Assembly (NCBI GenBank): GCA_016716325.1
Contig: JADJWO010000001.1
Span: 1,488,001-1,552,000, forward strand
Direction of reading: 5' to 3'
Source: Nitrosomonadales bacterium
GTDB lineage: Bacteria > Pseudomonadota > Gammaproteobacteria > Burkholderiales > Gallionellaceae
DNA: 64,000 nt
Positions 35,170-42,138 of the stretch are shown piece by piece. The notes beneath the pieces are model-generated. The model did not search any database, was not told the DNA's origin, and saw only the letters and a list, made by a program, of their open reading frames with translations. Numbering within the stretch: the stretch's first letter is position 1; the number at the start of each line of letters is the position of its first letter. A program made the translations under genes and the position numbers.

Positions 35170-35997
35170 TTGAATCAGGGCAGAACCATCGGCGTTTTCG
35201 ATTCCGGCGTGGGCGGACTCTCGGTCCTGCACCACATCCGCCGGCTGCTGCCCGGAGATCGCCTGCTCTACGTCGCCGATTCCGGCCATGTGCCCTATGG
35301 CGACAAATCGCCCGATTACATCGAACAGCGCTCGCACGCACTCAGCCGCTTCCTGATCGAACAAAGCGCGGACGCCATCGTCGTCGCCTGCAACACCGCC
35401 ACCGCCGCCGCCGTGACCAGCCTGCGCGCGGCCTTCGACCTGCCCATCGTCGGCATGGAACCGGCGGTCAAACCCGCCGTCGCCGCCACCCGAAGCGGGG
35501 TGGTTGGCGTGCTGGCCACCATCGGCACACTGGAAAGCGCGCGCTTCGCGGCGTTGCTGGAAAGATATGCCGGAGCTGTCGAGATCGTCACCCAGGGCTG
35601 TCCCGGCCTGGTCGAACAAGTGGAACGCGGCGAACTGGACAGCGCGCAGACGCGCGAACTGGTCGGGCGTTACACCGCCCCACTGCTGGAACGCGGCGCG
35701 GACACCCTGATCCTCGGCTGCACCCACTACCCCTTCCTCGCGCCGCTGATCCAGCAAACAGTCGGCGCCAACGTCACACTGGTGGACACCGGCGCCGCGG
35801 TCGCGCGCCAGCTTCAACGGCGGCTTCTGACCGAGAAACCCTCGGGACGAATTCCCGTTCACCCCGAGCCCGTCGAAGGGCGGACGACCGCCGCAGAATT
35901 CTTCACCAGCGGCGATACGGCAACAGCCTCGCGCATCATGTCCGTGCTGTGGGGCGATGCCGTCGCGGCCCAGCATCTGCCGCAGAACTGTTTATAA
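35170..35997 (+). CDS. murI: glutamate racemase
   Basis: About 275 residues: GVFDSGVGGLSVL at the N-terminus, catalytic Cys in VVACNTATAAAV and in LILGCTHYPFL. It makes D-glutamate for peptidoglycan. TTG 35170 is preceded by GGAG at 5 bases and gives the family N-terminus; GTG 35164 is possible. The frame stays open to 35110 but that part is repeat. Near the C-terminus the segment VHPEPVEGR, encoded by a palindromic repeat, looks like an in-frame insertion before FFTSGDTATASRIM. Confidence 0.92.
   Translation: MNQGRTIGVFDSGVGGLSVLHHIRRLLPGDRLLYVADSGHVPYGDKSPDYIEQRSHALSRFLIEQSADAIVVACNTATAAAVTSLRAAFDLPIVGMEPAVKPAVAATRSGVVGVLATIGTLESARFAALLERYAGAVEIVTQGCPGLVEQVERGELDSAQTRELVGRYTAPLLERGADTLILGCTHYPFLAPLIQQTVGANVTLVDTGAAVARQLQRRLLTEKPSGRIPVHPEPVEGRTTAAEFFTSGDTATASRIMSVLWGDAVAAQHLPQNCL
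35857..35883. repeat. palindromic repeat inserted in the murI coding region
   Basis: GTTCACCCCGAGCC followed by CGTCGAAGGGCGG encodes VHPEPVEGR, a peptide known from a palindromic repeat seen in many proteobacterial genomes. It falls between the last conserved MurI blocks. Confidence 0.6.
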
Positions 35998-36033
35998 GGT
36001 TACCCAAGCCTTCTTGGTCCGGCATCAATAATA

Positions 36034-36212
36034 TTGATGCCTTCCATAAATCAGGACAAGACGATCAGAAATGAAGTCGAGTGAAGAAAAAACCGCGTCA
36101 TTCCCGCGCAGGCGGGAATCCAGTGGGTTTAATAAAAATGCATTTTTTTCTTGCTGGATTCCCGCTTGCTCGGGAATGATGGCGCGGACGCCATGAATTA
36201 TGGGAACATCAA
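36034..36212. mobile_element. MITE-like element flanked by TA, copy A
   Basis: A 179-bp element with ends TTGATGCCTTCCATAA and TTATGGGAACATCAA, an imperfect inverted repeat, flanked by TA on both sides (36032-36033, 36213-36214). The interior has two facing REP-like palindromes around GTGGGTTTAATAAAAATGCA. TA duplication is typical of IS630/mariner-type transposition. No coding capacity. It lies between murI and a toxin-antitoxin operon; nothing else is visible in that 305-bp gap apart from the operator below. Confidence 0.78.
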
Positions 36213-36279
36213 TAATTGGTGTGGGATTGCCGATCATCGCCGATATCGCTATTTAACCCGATCACAATTTATCGTTTTC

Positions 36280-36302
36280 ACTATATCGCTTAGTGTTATA
36301 GT
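36280..36302 (+). promoter_or_regulatory. inverted repeat before the toxin gene, candidate operator/-10
   Basis: ACTATA (36280-36285) and TATAGT (36297-36302) are perfect inverted repeats with an 11-bp spacer, directly before the toxin start; TATAGT may serve as -10. Autoregulation by the downstream antitoxin is the usual pattern. Confidence 0.5.
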
Positions 36303-36686
36303 ATGCACATGAAACGGGTATTCAAAACTCACAGCTTCAACCGTTGGATGCGAAAAACAGAACTGTCCGATGCGTTACTTTGCGGTGCAGTTGCTGAAAT
36401 GGCACAGGGTTTAGTCGATGCTCATCTTGGCGGATATGTAGTCAAGAAGCGCGTCGCCATTCCCGGGCGCGGCAAAAGCGGCGGGGCCAGAACACTCCTG
36501 GCGACCAACCACAAGAATCGATGGTTCTTCGTATTCGGTTTTGAGAAAAACGTCCGCGCCAATATCAGTACCAATGAATTGGAAGCTTTGCAGAACATCG
36601 CCGCCGACTTGCTGGCACTGGGATCAGCCCAACTGGATACGGCAGTGATACAGGAAAAATTATTGGAGATATGCCATGACCACTAA
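36303..36686 (+). CDS. RelE/HigB-type toxin
   Basis: A 127-residue basic protein (KRVFKTHSFNRWMRKTELSD, then GKSGGARTLLATNHKNRWFF and VFGFEKNVRANIS), typical of the RelE-superfamily group with an N-terminal extension (HigB2-like). It is expected to cleave mRNA on the ribosome. MKRVF at 36309 is an alternative start. No ribosome-binding site is visible and the promoter-like TATAGT ends next to the ATG, so the mRNA may be leaderless. It overlaps the antitoxin by 11 bp. The toxin-first order is typical of hig-type modules. Confidence 0.85.
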   Translation: MHMKRVFKTHSFNRWMRKTELSDALLCGAVAEMAQGLVDAHLGGYVVKKRVAIPGRGKSGGARTLLATNHKNRWFFVFGFEKNVRANISTNELEALQNIAADLLALGSAQLDTAVIQEKLLEICHDH

Positions 36687-36999
36687 ACGAAAATCAAAAA
36701 GCAGCATCCTGCAGTCCGTACATGAGACGGCTGCCGATCTGCATGACCTGGGCTTCATCAATAAGCGCAAGATGCAGCAATACGATGCACTCTGTCTGGA
36801 GGCTGTTCCCGGATACGACAGCAACAAGATCAAAGGCCTGCGTGATCGTTATCGCATAAGCCAAGCCGTACTGGCTGCCGTGCTCAACACTAGCCTGTCG
36901 ACCGTACGCCAATGGGAAATCGGCGATAAGCATCCGAGCGGCCCATCACTCAAGCTGCTGAGCATCCTGGATCGCAAGGGGCTGGAAGCGCTGATCTAA
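36676..36999 (+). CDS. XRE-family antitoxin (HigA2/NadS-like)
   Basis: A 107-residue protein with a C-terminal helix-turn-helix (LRDRYRISQAVLAAVLNTSL, then STVRQWEIGDKHPSGPSLKL). The N-terminal part (HETAADLHDLGFINKRKMQQ) should bind the toxin. It is translated from within the toxin 3' end. It probably represses the operon through the inverted repeat upstream of the toxin. Confidence 0.88.
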   Translation: MTTKRKSKSSILQSVHETAADLHDLGFINKRKMQQYDALCLEAVPGYDSNKIKGLRDRYRISQAVLAAVLNTSLSTVRQWEIGDKHPSGPSLKLLSILDRKGLEALI

Positions 37000-37111
37000 C
37001 TGTTAGTAGACTTTGTGGGAGCGCAACTTGTTGCGCGATGCTCATCAAGACTGCGCCGCGCAAAGTCGGGCGCCTGTATTTGCAAGAGGACTTATTGTCA
37101 TAGAATGCCGC

Positions 37112-38971
37112 ATGGATTCGACCATGACTGACGCCGCTCCACCAAACACCGCACAGCTACTGCAACAGGCCATCGCCCACCATCAGGCTGGTCGCCTCGC
37201 GGAGGCTGAACACCTGTACCGCATCATCCTCCAGATACAACCGAACCACCCGGATGCCAACCACAACCTCGGCGTGATCGCGTTGCAGGTGAAGCAACCT
37301 GCCGGGGCGCTGCCGCATCTTCGGATTGCCTTTGAATCCAACCCCGATCACACGCAGTATCGCTTGAGTTACATCGAGGCACTGATCCAGACCGGACAGG
37401 TGGGACTTGCGCGGCAGGCGTTCGACGAGGGCAGGTTGCGCAGGCTGAAAGACGATGCGGTCGAGGCATTGGCACGGCGCCTGAACGACACGCCGGCAGC
37501 CCCCAGCCAGCAGGACATCGATGCACTGGCAGCACGGTTCAATGAGGGGCGTTACGAGGAGGCCGCCGTCCTCGCCCAGGCATTGACGTTGCGCTTCCCG
37601 CAGCACGGGATCGTCTGGAAGGGATTGGGCTTGGCGTTTCATCGCATGAATCGCAATGAGGATGCGCTAGCACCCATGCGGAAGGCTATCGCACTGTCAC
37701 CCATGGATCCTGAAGCGCACAACAATCTGGGAATCGCGCTCAAGGAGTTGGATCGCTTAAGTGAGGCAGAGGCCAGTTGTCGCAAGGCACTACAAATCAA
37801 ACCCGATTTCGCAGAGGTTCATTGCAATCTGGGCAATATCACAAAGGAATTAGGAAGATTGGATGAGGCCGAAACAAGCTATCTGCAAGCCATAAAATTC
37901 AAACCAGATTTAGTCATTGCCCATTACAATCTGGTGCAATCCAGAAAATCAAATGCAAGTGATAATCAACTTGACGCGCTGATTGTGCTTGAGAATGAAG
38001 CACGAAACGGCATCGCTCTGTTCTCGCATAACGATTTGGTGCTAATGAATTTCACCTTAGGTAAATACTATGACGACCTCGGCGATCACTACAAGGCTTT
38101 CCCGTACTTTCTAGAGGGTTGCCATCTGAAGCGCGCCACGCTTGACTATAAAGCAGACCAGACCACACATCTGTTCGATGCAATCATCCATCACTTTAGT
38201 GCAGGGGCAATGGCTCGCCTGCGCGGTGTCGGCGATCCTTCATCCGTGCCGATCTTCGTGCTGGGCATGCCGCGCTCCGGCACGACATTGACCGAGCAGA
38301 TCATCGCCAGCCATCCCATGGTTCATGGGGCCGGTGAACTGACAGACCTGTCGGCAATCGCACACCGGCATGTCGCTGGCATCCCCTATCCCAACTATAT
38401 GCGTCAGATCAACCCGGCTCAGCTCACCAAAATGGGCTCAGAATACGTGGCCTGCCTGCGGCCGCGCGCACCAGACAGCTCGCGCATCACCGACAAAATG
38501 CCGGGCAATTTCACCGCGCTCGGCCTGATCCACCTGACGCTGCCCAATGCGAAGATCATCCATGTCCGGCGCGACCCGGTGGATACCTGTCTGTCCTGCT
38601 TCACCAAACTGTTCTCGGGTGGTCAGGAATACAGCTATGACCTGACGGAGCTGGGGCGCTACTACGCCGACTACGCCCGCCTGATGGATCACTGGCGCAT
38701 GGTGTTGCCGGAGGGCGCTTTCCTTGAAGTGCAATATGAAGATATCGTCGCGGATCAGGAGACGCAGGCACGCCGCCTGATCGAGTATTGCGGACTGGAA
38801 TGGGACGATGCCTGCCTTAATTTTCACAAGAACAAACGTGCGGTACGCACGGCCAGTGTCACTCAGGTACGCCAGCCGATCTACAGGACTTCCGTGCAGC
38901 GCTGGAAGCCCTACGAGAAGTTCCTCGGGCCGCTGTTCGAGGCGTTAGGTGATCTGGCGCCGGGGCGTTGA
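37112..38971 (+). CDS. TPR-repeat sulfotransferase
   Basis: About 619 residues. The N-terminal half has tetratricopeptide repeats (AEHLYRIILQIQPNHPDANH, NNLGIALKELDRLSEAEASC, CNLGNITKELGRLDEAETSY). The C-terminal half is a sulfotransferase domain with the 5'-phosphosulfate loop VLGMPRSGTTLTEQIIASHP and the 3'-phosphate motif HVRRDPVDTCLSC. It would transfer sulfate from PAPS to a protein or glycan. The start is uncertain: ATG 37112 begins family-like sequence, ATG 37124 is possible, and the frame to 37013 runs over a dispersed repeat. It lies alone between two toxin-antitoxin modules. Confidence 0.85.
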   Translation: MDSTMTDAAPPNTAQLLQQAIAHHQAGRLAEAEHLYRIILQIQPNHPDANHNLGVIALQVKQPAGALPHLRIAFESNPDHTQYRLSYIEALIQTGQVGLARQAFDEGRLRRLKDDAVEALARRLNDTPAAPSQQDIDALAARFNEGRYEEAAVLAQALTLRFPQHGIVWKGLGLAFHRMNRNEDALAPMRKAIALSPMDPEAHNNLGIALKELDRLSEAEASCRKALQIKPDFAEVHCNLGNITKELGRLDEAETSYLQAIKFKPDLVIAHYNLVQSRKSNASDNQLDALIVLENEARNGIALFSHNDLVLMNFTLGKYYDDLGDHYKAFPYFLEGCHLKRATLDYKADQTTHLFDAIIHHFSAGAMARLRGVGDPSSVPIFVLGMPRSGTTLTEQIIASHPMVHGAGELTDLSAIAHRHVAGIPYPNYMRQINPAQLTKMGSEYVACLRPRAPDSSRITDKMPGNFTALGLIHLTLPNAKIIHVRRDPVDTCLSCFTKLFSGGQEYSYDLTELGRYYADYARLMDHWRMVLPEGAFLEVQYEDIVADQETQARRLIEYCGLEWDDACLNFHKNKRAVRTASVTQVRQPIYRTSVQRWKPYEKFLGPLFEALGDLAPGR

Positions 38972-39034
38972 TGACGGGGTAATCAGGTCGTTCCCCTTGA
39001 ATCAGGATATACAGCCCTCTCCCCCGCCCCCTCT

Positions 39035-39088
39035 GATAAAACTACTAGCCATTCGACTAGACGGCGTAGCCTCCAAGTCGCTGGTTAT
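39035..39088. repeat. dispersed hairpin element, copy 3
   Basis: GATAAAACTACTAGCCATTC begins the element and CGCTGGTTAT ends it, directly before CCCGCAAGCGGGAGAG. CGAC/GTCG and GGC/GCC stems are conserved with the other copies. It lies between the sulfotransferase and higA, where no gene is seen (38972-39190). Confidence 0.65.
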
Positions 39089-39190
39089 CCCGCAAGCGGG
39101 AGAGGAGAGTGCGCCAGCGCACCCGAAGAGATAACTCCGGGCATTGGAAACTCGCCTTTAAATTGAATTGAAATTTGCTACGCCCACCAA

Positions 39191-39481
39191 CTACACGGCA
39201 AGCGGCATGACATGTTCCAGTTGCTCCTTGATCGAGCTGCGCGCCTCACGCAATTCGTATTCATCCTGCAATCCCATCCACAATTGAACAGAAGTGCCGA
39301 AGGCTTTTGCCAGACGCAAGGCAGTATCGGCAGTAATGCCGCGCTTGCCCAGCACGATCTCGTTGATACGGCGTGGTGGTACGCCAATGGCGTTTGCCAG
39401 TCTGGTCTGGCTTATTCCCATCGGGATCAGGAATTCTTCAAGGAGAATTTCGCCCGGATGGATATTCCGCAATTTACTCAT
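39191..39481 (-). CDS. higA: HigA-family antitoxin
   Basis: A 96-residue XRE-family protein with NIHPGEILLEEFLIPMGISQ, the standard HigA N-terminus, and the helix-turn-helix TRLANAIGVPPRRINEIVLG. ATG 39481 is preceded by AAGGAG at 5 bases; the GTG at 39487 lies inside that site. It is the antitoxin of the higB gene to its right, from which it is now separated by a complete TA-flanked MITE. Confidence 0.92.
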   Translation of the reverse strand: MSKLRNIHPGEILLEEFLIPMGISQTRLANAIGVPPRRINEIVLGKRGITADTALRLAKAFGTSVQLWMGLQDEYELREARSSIKEQLEHVMPLAV

Positions 39482-39493
39482 TCTCACTCCTTA

Positions 39494-39667
39494 TTGATGT
39501 TTCCATAATTAATGACATTCGCGCCGTCATTCCCGCGCAAGCGGGAATCCAGTGGGTTTAATGAAAATGCATTTTTTTCTTGCTGGATTCCCGCTTGCGC
39601 GGGAATGACGCGTTTTTTCACTCGACTTCATTTCTGATCATCTTGTCCTGATTTATGGAAGGCTCAA
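39494..39667. mobile_element. MITE-like element flanked by TA, copy B, between higB and higA
   Basis: A 174-bp element in the opposite orientation to copy A, ends TTGATGTTTCCATAA and TTATGGAAGGCTCAA, flanked by TA (39492-39493 and 39668-39669). It contains the higB stop codon (TGA 39666-39664) in its terminal inverted repeat and ends just before the higA ribosome-binding site. Two facing REP-like palindromes form its centre. Confidence 0.82.
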
Positions 39668-39948
39668 TAGTGATAATCAACTATCTCAACTGCATCCGGG
39701 CCGCTATCCATCCATATGAAACAGATGCGCCATTGATCGTTGATACGAATGCTGTGCTGTCCTTTCCTGTCATCCTTCAATGCTTCAAGCCGGTTGGCTG
39801 GCGGGATTCGCAGATCGCCCAACGACTGCGCCCTGTCAAGCATGAATAATTTGCGTAAAGCAACCTGCTGGATATCGCGGTGCAATTTGCGCGACACCTC
39901 GCCTCGCCAGATTTTTTCAGTTTCTTTTGACGCAAACCCGATGATCAT
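39664..39948 (-). CDS. higB: HigB-family mRNA interferase toxin
   Basis: A 94-residue RelE-superfamily toxin (MIIGFASKETEKIWRGE, LHRDIQQVALRKLFMLDRA, LEALKDDRKGQHSIRINDQW, VEIVDYH). The family normally ends at DYH plus a few residues; here the last codon TAT is followed by a stop contributed by the MITE. The gene therefore appears intact. It would cleave ribosome-bound mRNA and be neutralised by HigA. Confidence 0.92.
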   Translation of the reverse strand: MIIGFASKETEKIWRGEVSRKLHRDIQQVALRKLFMLDRAQSLGDLRIPPANRLEALKDDRKGQHSIRINDQWRICFIWMDSGPDAVEIVDYHY

Positions 39949-40099
39949 GCGCCAGCATAACGCATCCCGTTATGCCACGCAACGATCGCTTGTCAGTCCT
40001 TTTGGAATGCAAACGTGGATTCAACTCTGATGTGTGATCGCCCGACAAGTCGGGCTCCTACAGGTAGATGAAGGATTCCCGGTTATCCGATCGCCCGAT

Positions 40100-40147
40100 G
40101 GCCTTGCATAGCCATTCCAAAATACGATGGGCAGGTGGCTGGTTTAA
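40100..40147. repeat. dispersed hairpin element, copy 4 (degenerate)
   Basis: TAGCCATTCC and GGTGGCTGGTTTA match the ends of the other copies; AGCCA/TGGCT form the outer stem. The 332-bp gap between higB and relB (39949-40280) otherwise holds GTCGGGCTCCTAC- and GTGGGAGCG-type short repeats and one CCCTCTCCCGCTTGCGGG palindrome. Confidence 0.5.
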
Positions 40148-40280
40148 TTGGCTCCACAGGTGTGGGAGCGCCCTTTACGGGCGATTGCCCTCTCCCGCTT
40201 GCGGGAGAGGGGAGTGCAGCTAGCCAGGCGGCCAATCCAGACTTGGGCTACAATATGGCTCAAATATAAGGAGGTGTGAC

Positions 40281-40547
40281 ATGGCCACAAATGCAGTTGT
40301 ACGTGCTCGCATAGACGAGCATACCAAAAATGAAGCTGCCGCAGTTCTGGCGGCAATGGGACTTACCGTTTCCGATGCGTTCCGCATTATGTTGACCCGC
40401 GTTGCACGCGAAAAAGCCCTGCCGTTCGAGCCGTTAATTCCCAATGAGGAAACCATTAAGGCGATGAAACAGGTGCGCAGCGGCAAGGGTCTGACCAAGT
40501 TCAAGACCATTGACGATTTGATGGCTGATCTGAATGCGGACGATTGA
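40281..40547 (+). CDS. relB: RelB/DinJ-family antitoxin
   Basis: An 88-residue ribbon-helix-helix protein (NAVVRARIDEHTKNEAAAVL, MGLTVSDAFRIMLTRVAREK) of the RelB/DinJ family. A very strong ribosome-binding site (AAGGAGGTG) lies 4 bases before ATG 40281. It overlaps the toxin start by 14 bp, so antitoxin and toxin are coupled; the strong site would favour antitoxin excess. Confidence 0.93.
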   Translation: MATNAVVRARIDEHTKNEAAAVLAAMGLTVSDAFRIMLTRVAREKALPFEPLIPNEETIKAMKQVRSGKGLTKFKTIDDLMADLNADD

Positions 40548-40815
40548 ACGGACAAACCAACTCAAGCGAGATTACAAGCGCGAGTTGAAAGGGCAGCACC
40601 GCGCAACGCTTGAAGAAGATTTTCGGGAAATCTTAAAGCTACTGGTGACTGACCAGCCGTTACCGGAGCGCTACCACGACCATGCGCTGACAGGTAATAG
40701 GAAAGAATTTCGCGATTGCCATATCAAACCCGACCTTGTGCTGATCTATCAAAAGCCGGACGACAAGCGCATTGTGCTGGCGCGGCTTGGTTCGCATAGT
40801 GAGCTTGGATTGTAA
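40534..40815 (+). CDS. yafQ: YafQ-family mRNA interferase toxin
   Basis: A 93-residue RelE-superfamily toxin of the YafQ branch: RTNQLKRDYKRELKG, LPERYHDHALTGNRKEFRDC, IKPDLVLIYQKPDDKRIVLA and LARLGSHSELGL. The conserved His and Asp residues of the YafQ active site (HDHAL, RDCHIKPDL, GSHSEL) are all present. Its start is inside the antitoxin gene. Confidence 0.93.
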   Translation: MRTIERTNQLKRDYKRELKGQHRATLEEDFREILKLLVTDQPLPERYHDHALTGNRKEFRDCHIKPDLVLIYQKPDDKRIVLARLGSHSELGL

Positions 40816-40867
40816 ATGCTACGAATGCTCGCGCACTTGTACGGGTATTGCGCGATAAGCGTTGGAA

Positions 40868-41758
40868 TTACAGCTCGCTGAAGAACTCGAGATATTCGCC
40901 GGAAGCGTTCATCGGATGGCCCAGGCTGATCGTGCCGCTGCCGCGCAATATCATTTCCTCACGGCGCAGCATCATCTCTTTTTCACCGGCGATAGTGACA
41001 TAAGTGCCATTGGTGCTCTGGTCCACCAGCACGAACTTGTCGCGGCGACGTTCGATCTTGGCATGCATGCGCGAAGCCATCTTGTCCGGGATGGTGATGT
41101 CCGCAGTCGCATCGCGGCCCAGCGTCACCGCCGGATTGTCCGCATCCAGCACGATGTTCTCGCCCGCGTGGATGAGCCGTATGCGGTTTGCAACTGGCGG
41201 CGGGGGTGCGAGGCGGCCCGTCATCATGGTCATCTCGGATGACTCCTGCCAGATGACTTCGTAGATGCGAACGTCGTCCGCCTTGCCTTTTACCGTAAGC
41301 GCATCCAGGAAGCGTGTCTGCGCGCGCATTTCCTGCGGCAGACTGATCACGGTCTGTTCGGTGGTGATGATCTGTCCGCCCTTGGCCAGCCCTGTCATCC
41401 GTGCGGCGACATTCACCGTATCGCCAAAAACGTCGCCATCCACTTCCTGGGCTTCACCGTAATGGAAGCCCATGCGGACCGCCATCTTCACGGTATCGAT
41501 GCGAGGCATGTTATCCACGCCAAGCTGCATCTCGATCGCCGCCTGCATGGCGGATTGCGCATCGGGGAACGCCACCATGACCTCGTCGCCGATCGTCTTG
41601 ATCAACCTGCCGCCACCACTTTTTGTCAGGTCTTCGAGAAGCCCCAGACAACGGGTGATATTGGCGAGCGCGCTGGAATCGCCGAGCGTTTCATACATCT
41701 TGGTGCTGCCGGCGACATCGGCAAACAGGATGGCAAGTTTGTTGGGTTGATCTTCCAT
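40868..41758 (-). CDS. class III adenylate/guanylate cyclase with FHA domain
   Basis: A 296-residue cytoplasmic protein. The N-terminal cyclase domain has the metal-binding Asp in LAILFADVAGSTKMYE and a second in IKTIGDEVMVAFPD, plus VFGDTVNVAARMTGLA. The C-terminal FHA domain (AVTLGRDATADITIPDKMAS, RMHAKI, VDQSTNGTYV) should bind phosphothreonine. It links nucleotide second-messenger production to phosphoprotein signalling. I chose ATG 41758; residues further upstream look untranslated. No kinase gene is adjacent. The 303 bp upstream (41759-42061) hold its presumed promoter and nothing else I can name. Confidence 0.88.
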   Translation of the reverse strand: MEDQPNKLAILFADVAGSTKMYETLGDSSALANITRCLGLLEDLTKSGGGRLIKTIGDEVMVAFPDAQSAMQAAIEMQLGVDNMPRIDTVKMAVRMGFHYGEAQEVDGDVFGDTVNVAARMTGLAKGGQIITTEQTVISLPQEMRAQTRFLDALTVKGKADDVRIYEVIWQESSEMTMMTGRLAPPPPVANRIRLIHAGENIVLDADNPAVTLGRDATADITIPDKMASRMHAKIERRRDKFVLVDQSTNGTYVTIAGEKEMMLRREEMILRGSGTISLGHPMNASGEYLEFFSEL

Positions 41759-42061
41759 TACGACACCCGCATCACTGAATGGAACTCCTGCGCAGATCCG
41801 CCTGCGAGCATGTTGCTGCAGCATGCCGAGCCCACCGGATCATTGGCTTGATCGCGAACCAGAATAGGAATTTCCAGAATGAATGACATAACCCTGTAAA
41901 AATCAGTTGGCGATTTTATTGTCAGCTTACCTTTTCTTATCCGCCCCGGATAACCACTTTACCCAATACTGTTCCGGTTTTGATATTGCACCAGAAATGG
42001 CGCCACTTCAACTCAACCCTGCGTAAAGTATAACAGGAGTCCACCGATTACAAGCAACAAA

Positions 42062-42084
42062 CAGGGGAGACCGAATCTCCCCTG
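42062..42084 (-). terminator. terminator of the two-partner secretion operon
   Basis: CAGGGGAGA (42062-42070) pairs perfectly with TCTCCCCTG (42076-42084) around a 5-nt loop; the minus strand continues TTTGTTGCTTG. It lies 55 bases beyond the exoprotein stop. Confidence 0.8.
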
Positions 42085-42138
42085 CTGTCAACATCACCTG
42101 CTTTGTCGGTTCACATCGACGGTGTTGCCTGTCTCTGC

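Noticed and set aside
34593..35174. Possible CRISPR array
   Set aside because: Units of 194 bp are tandem without unique spacers, and no cas genes are present.
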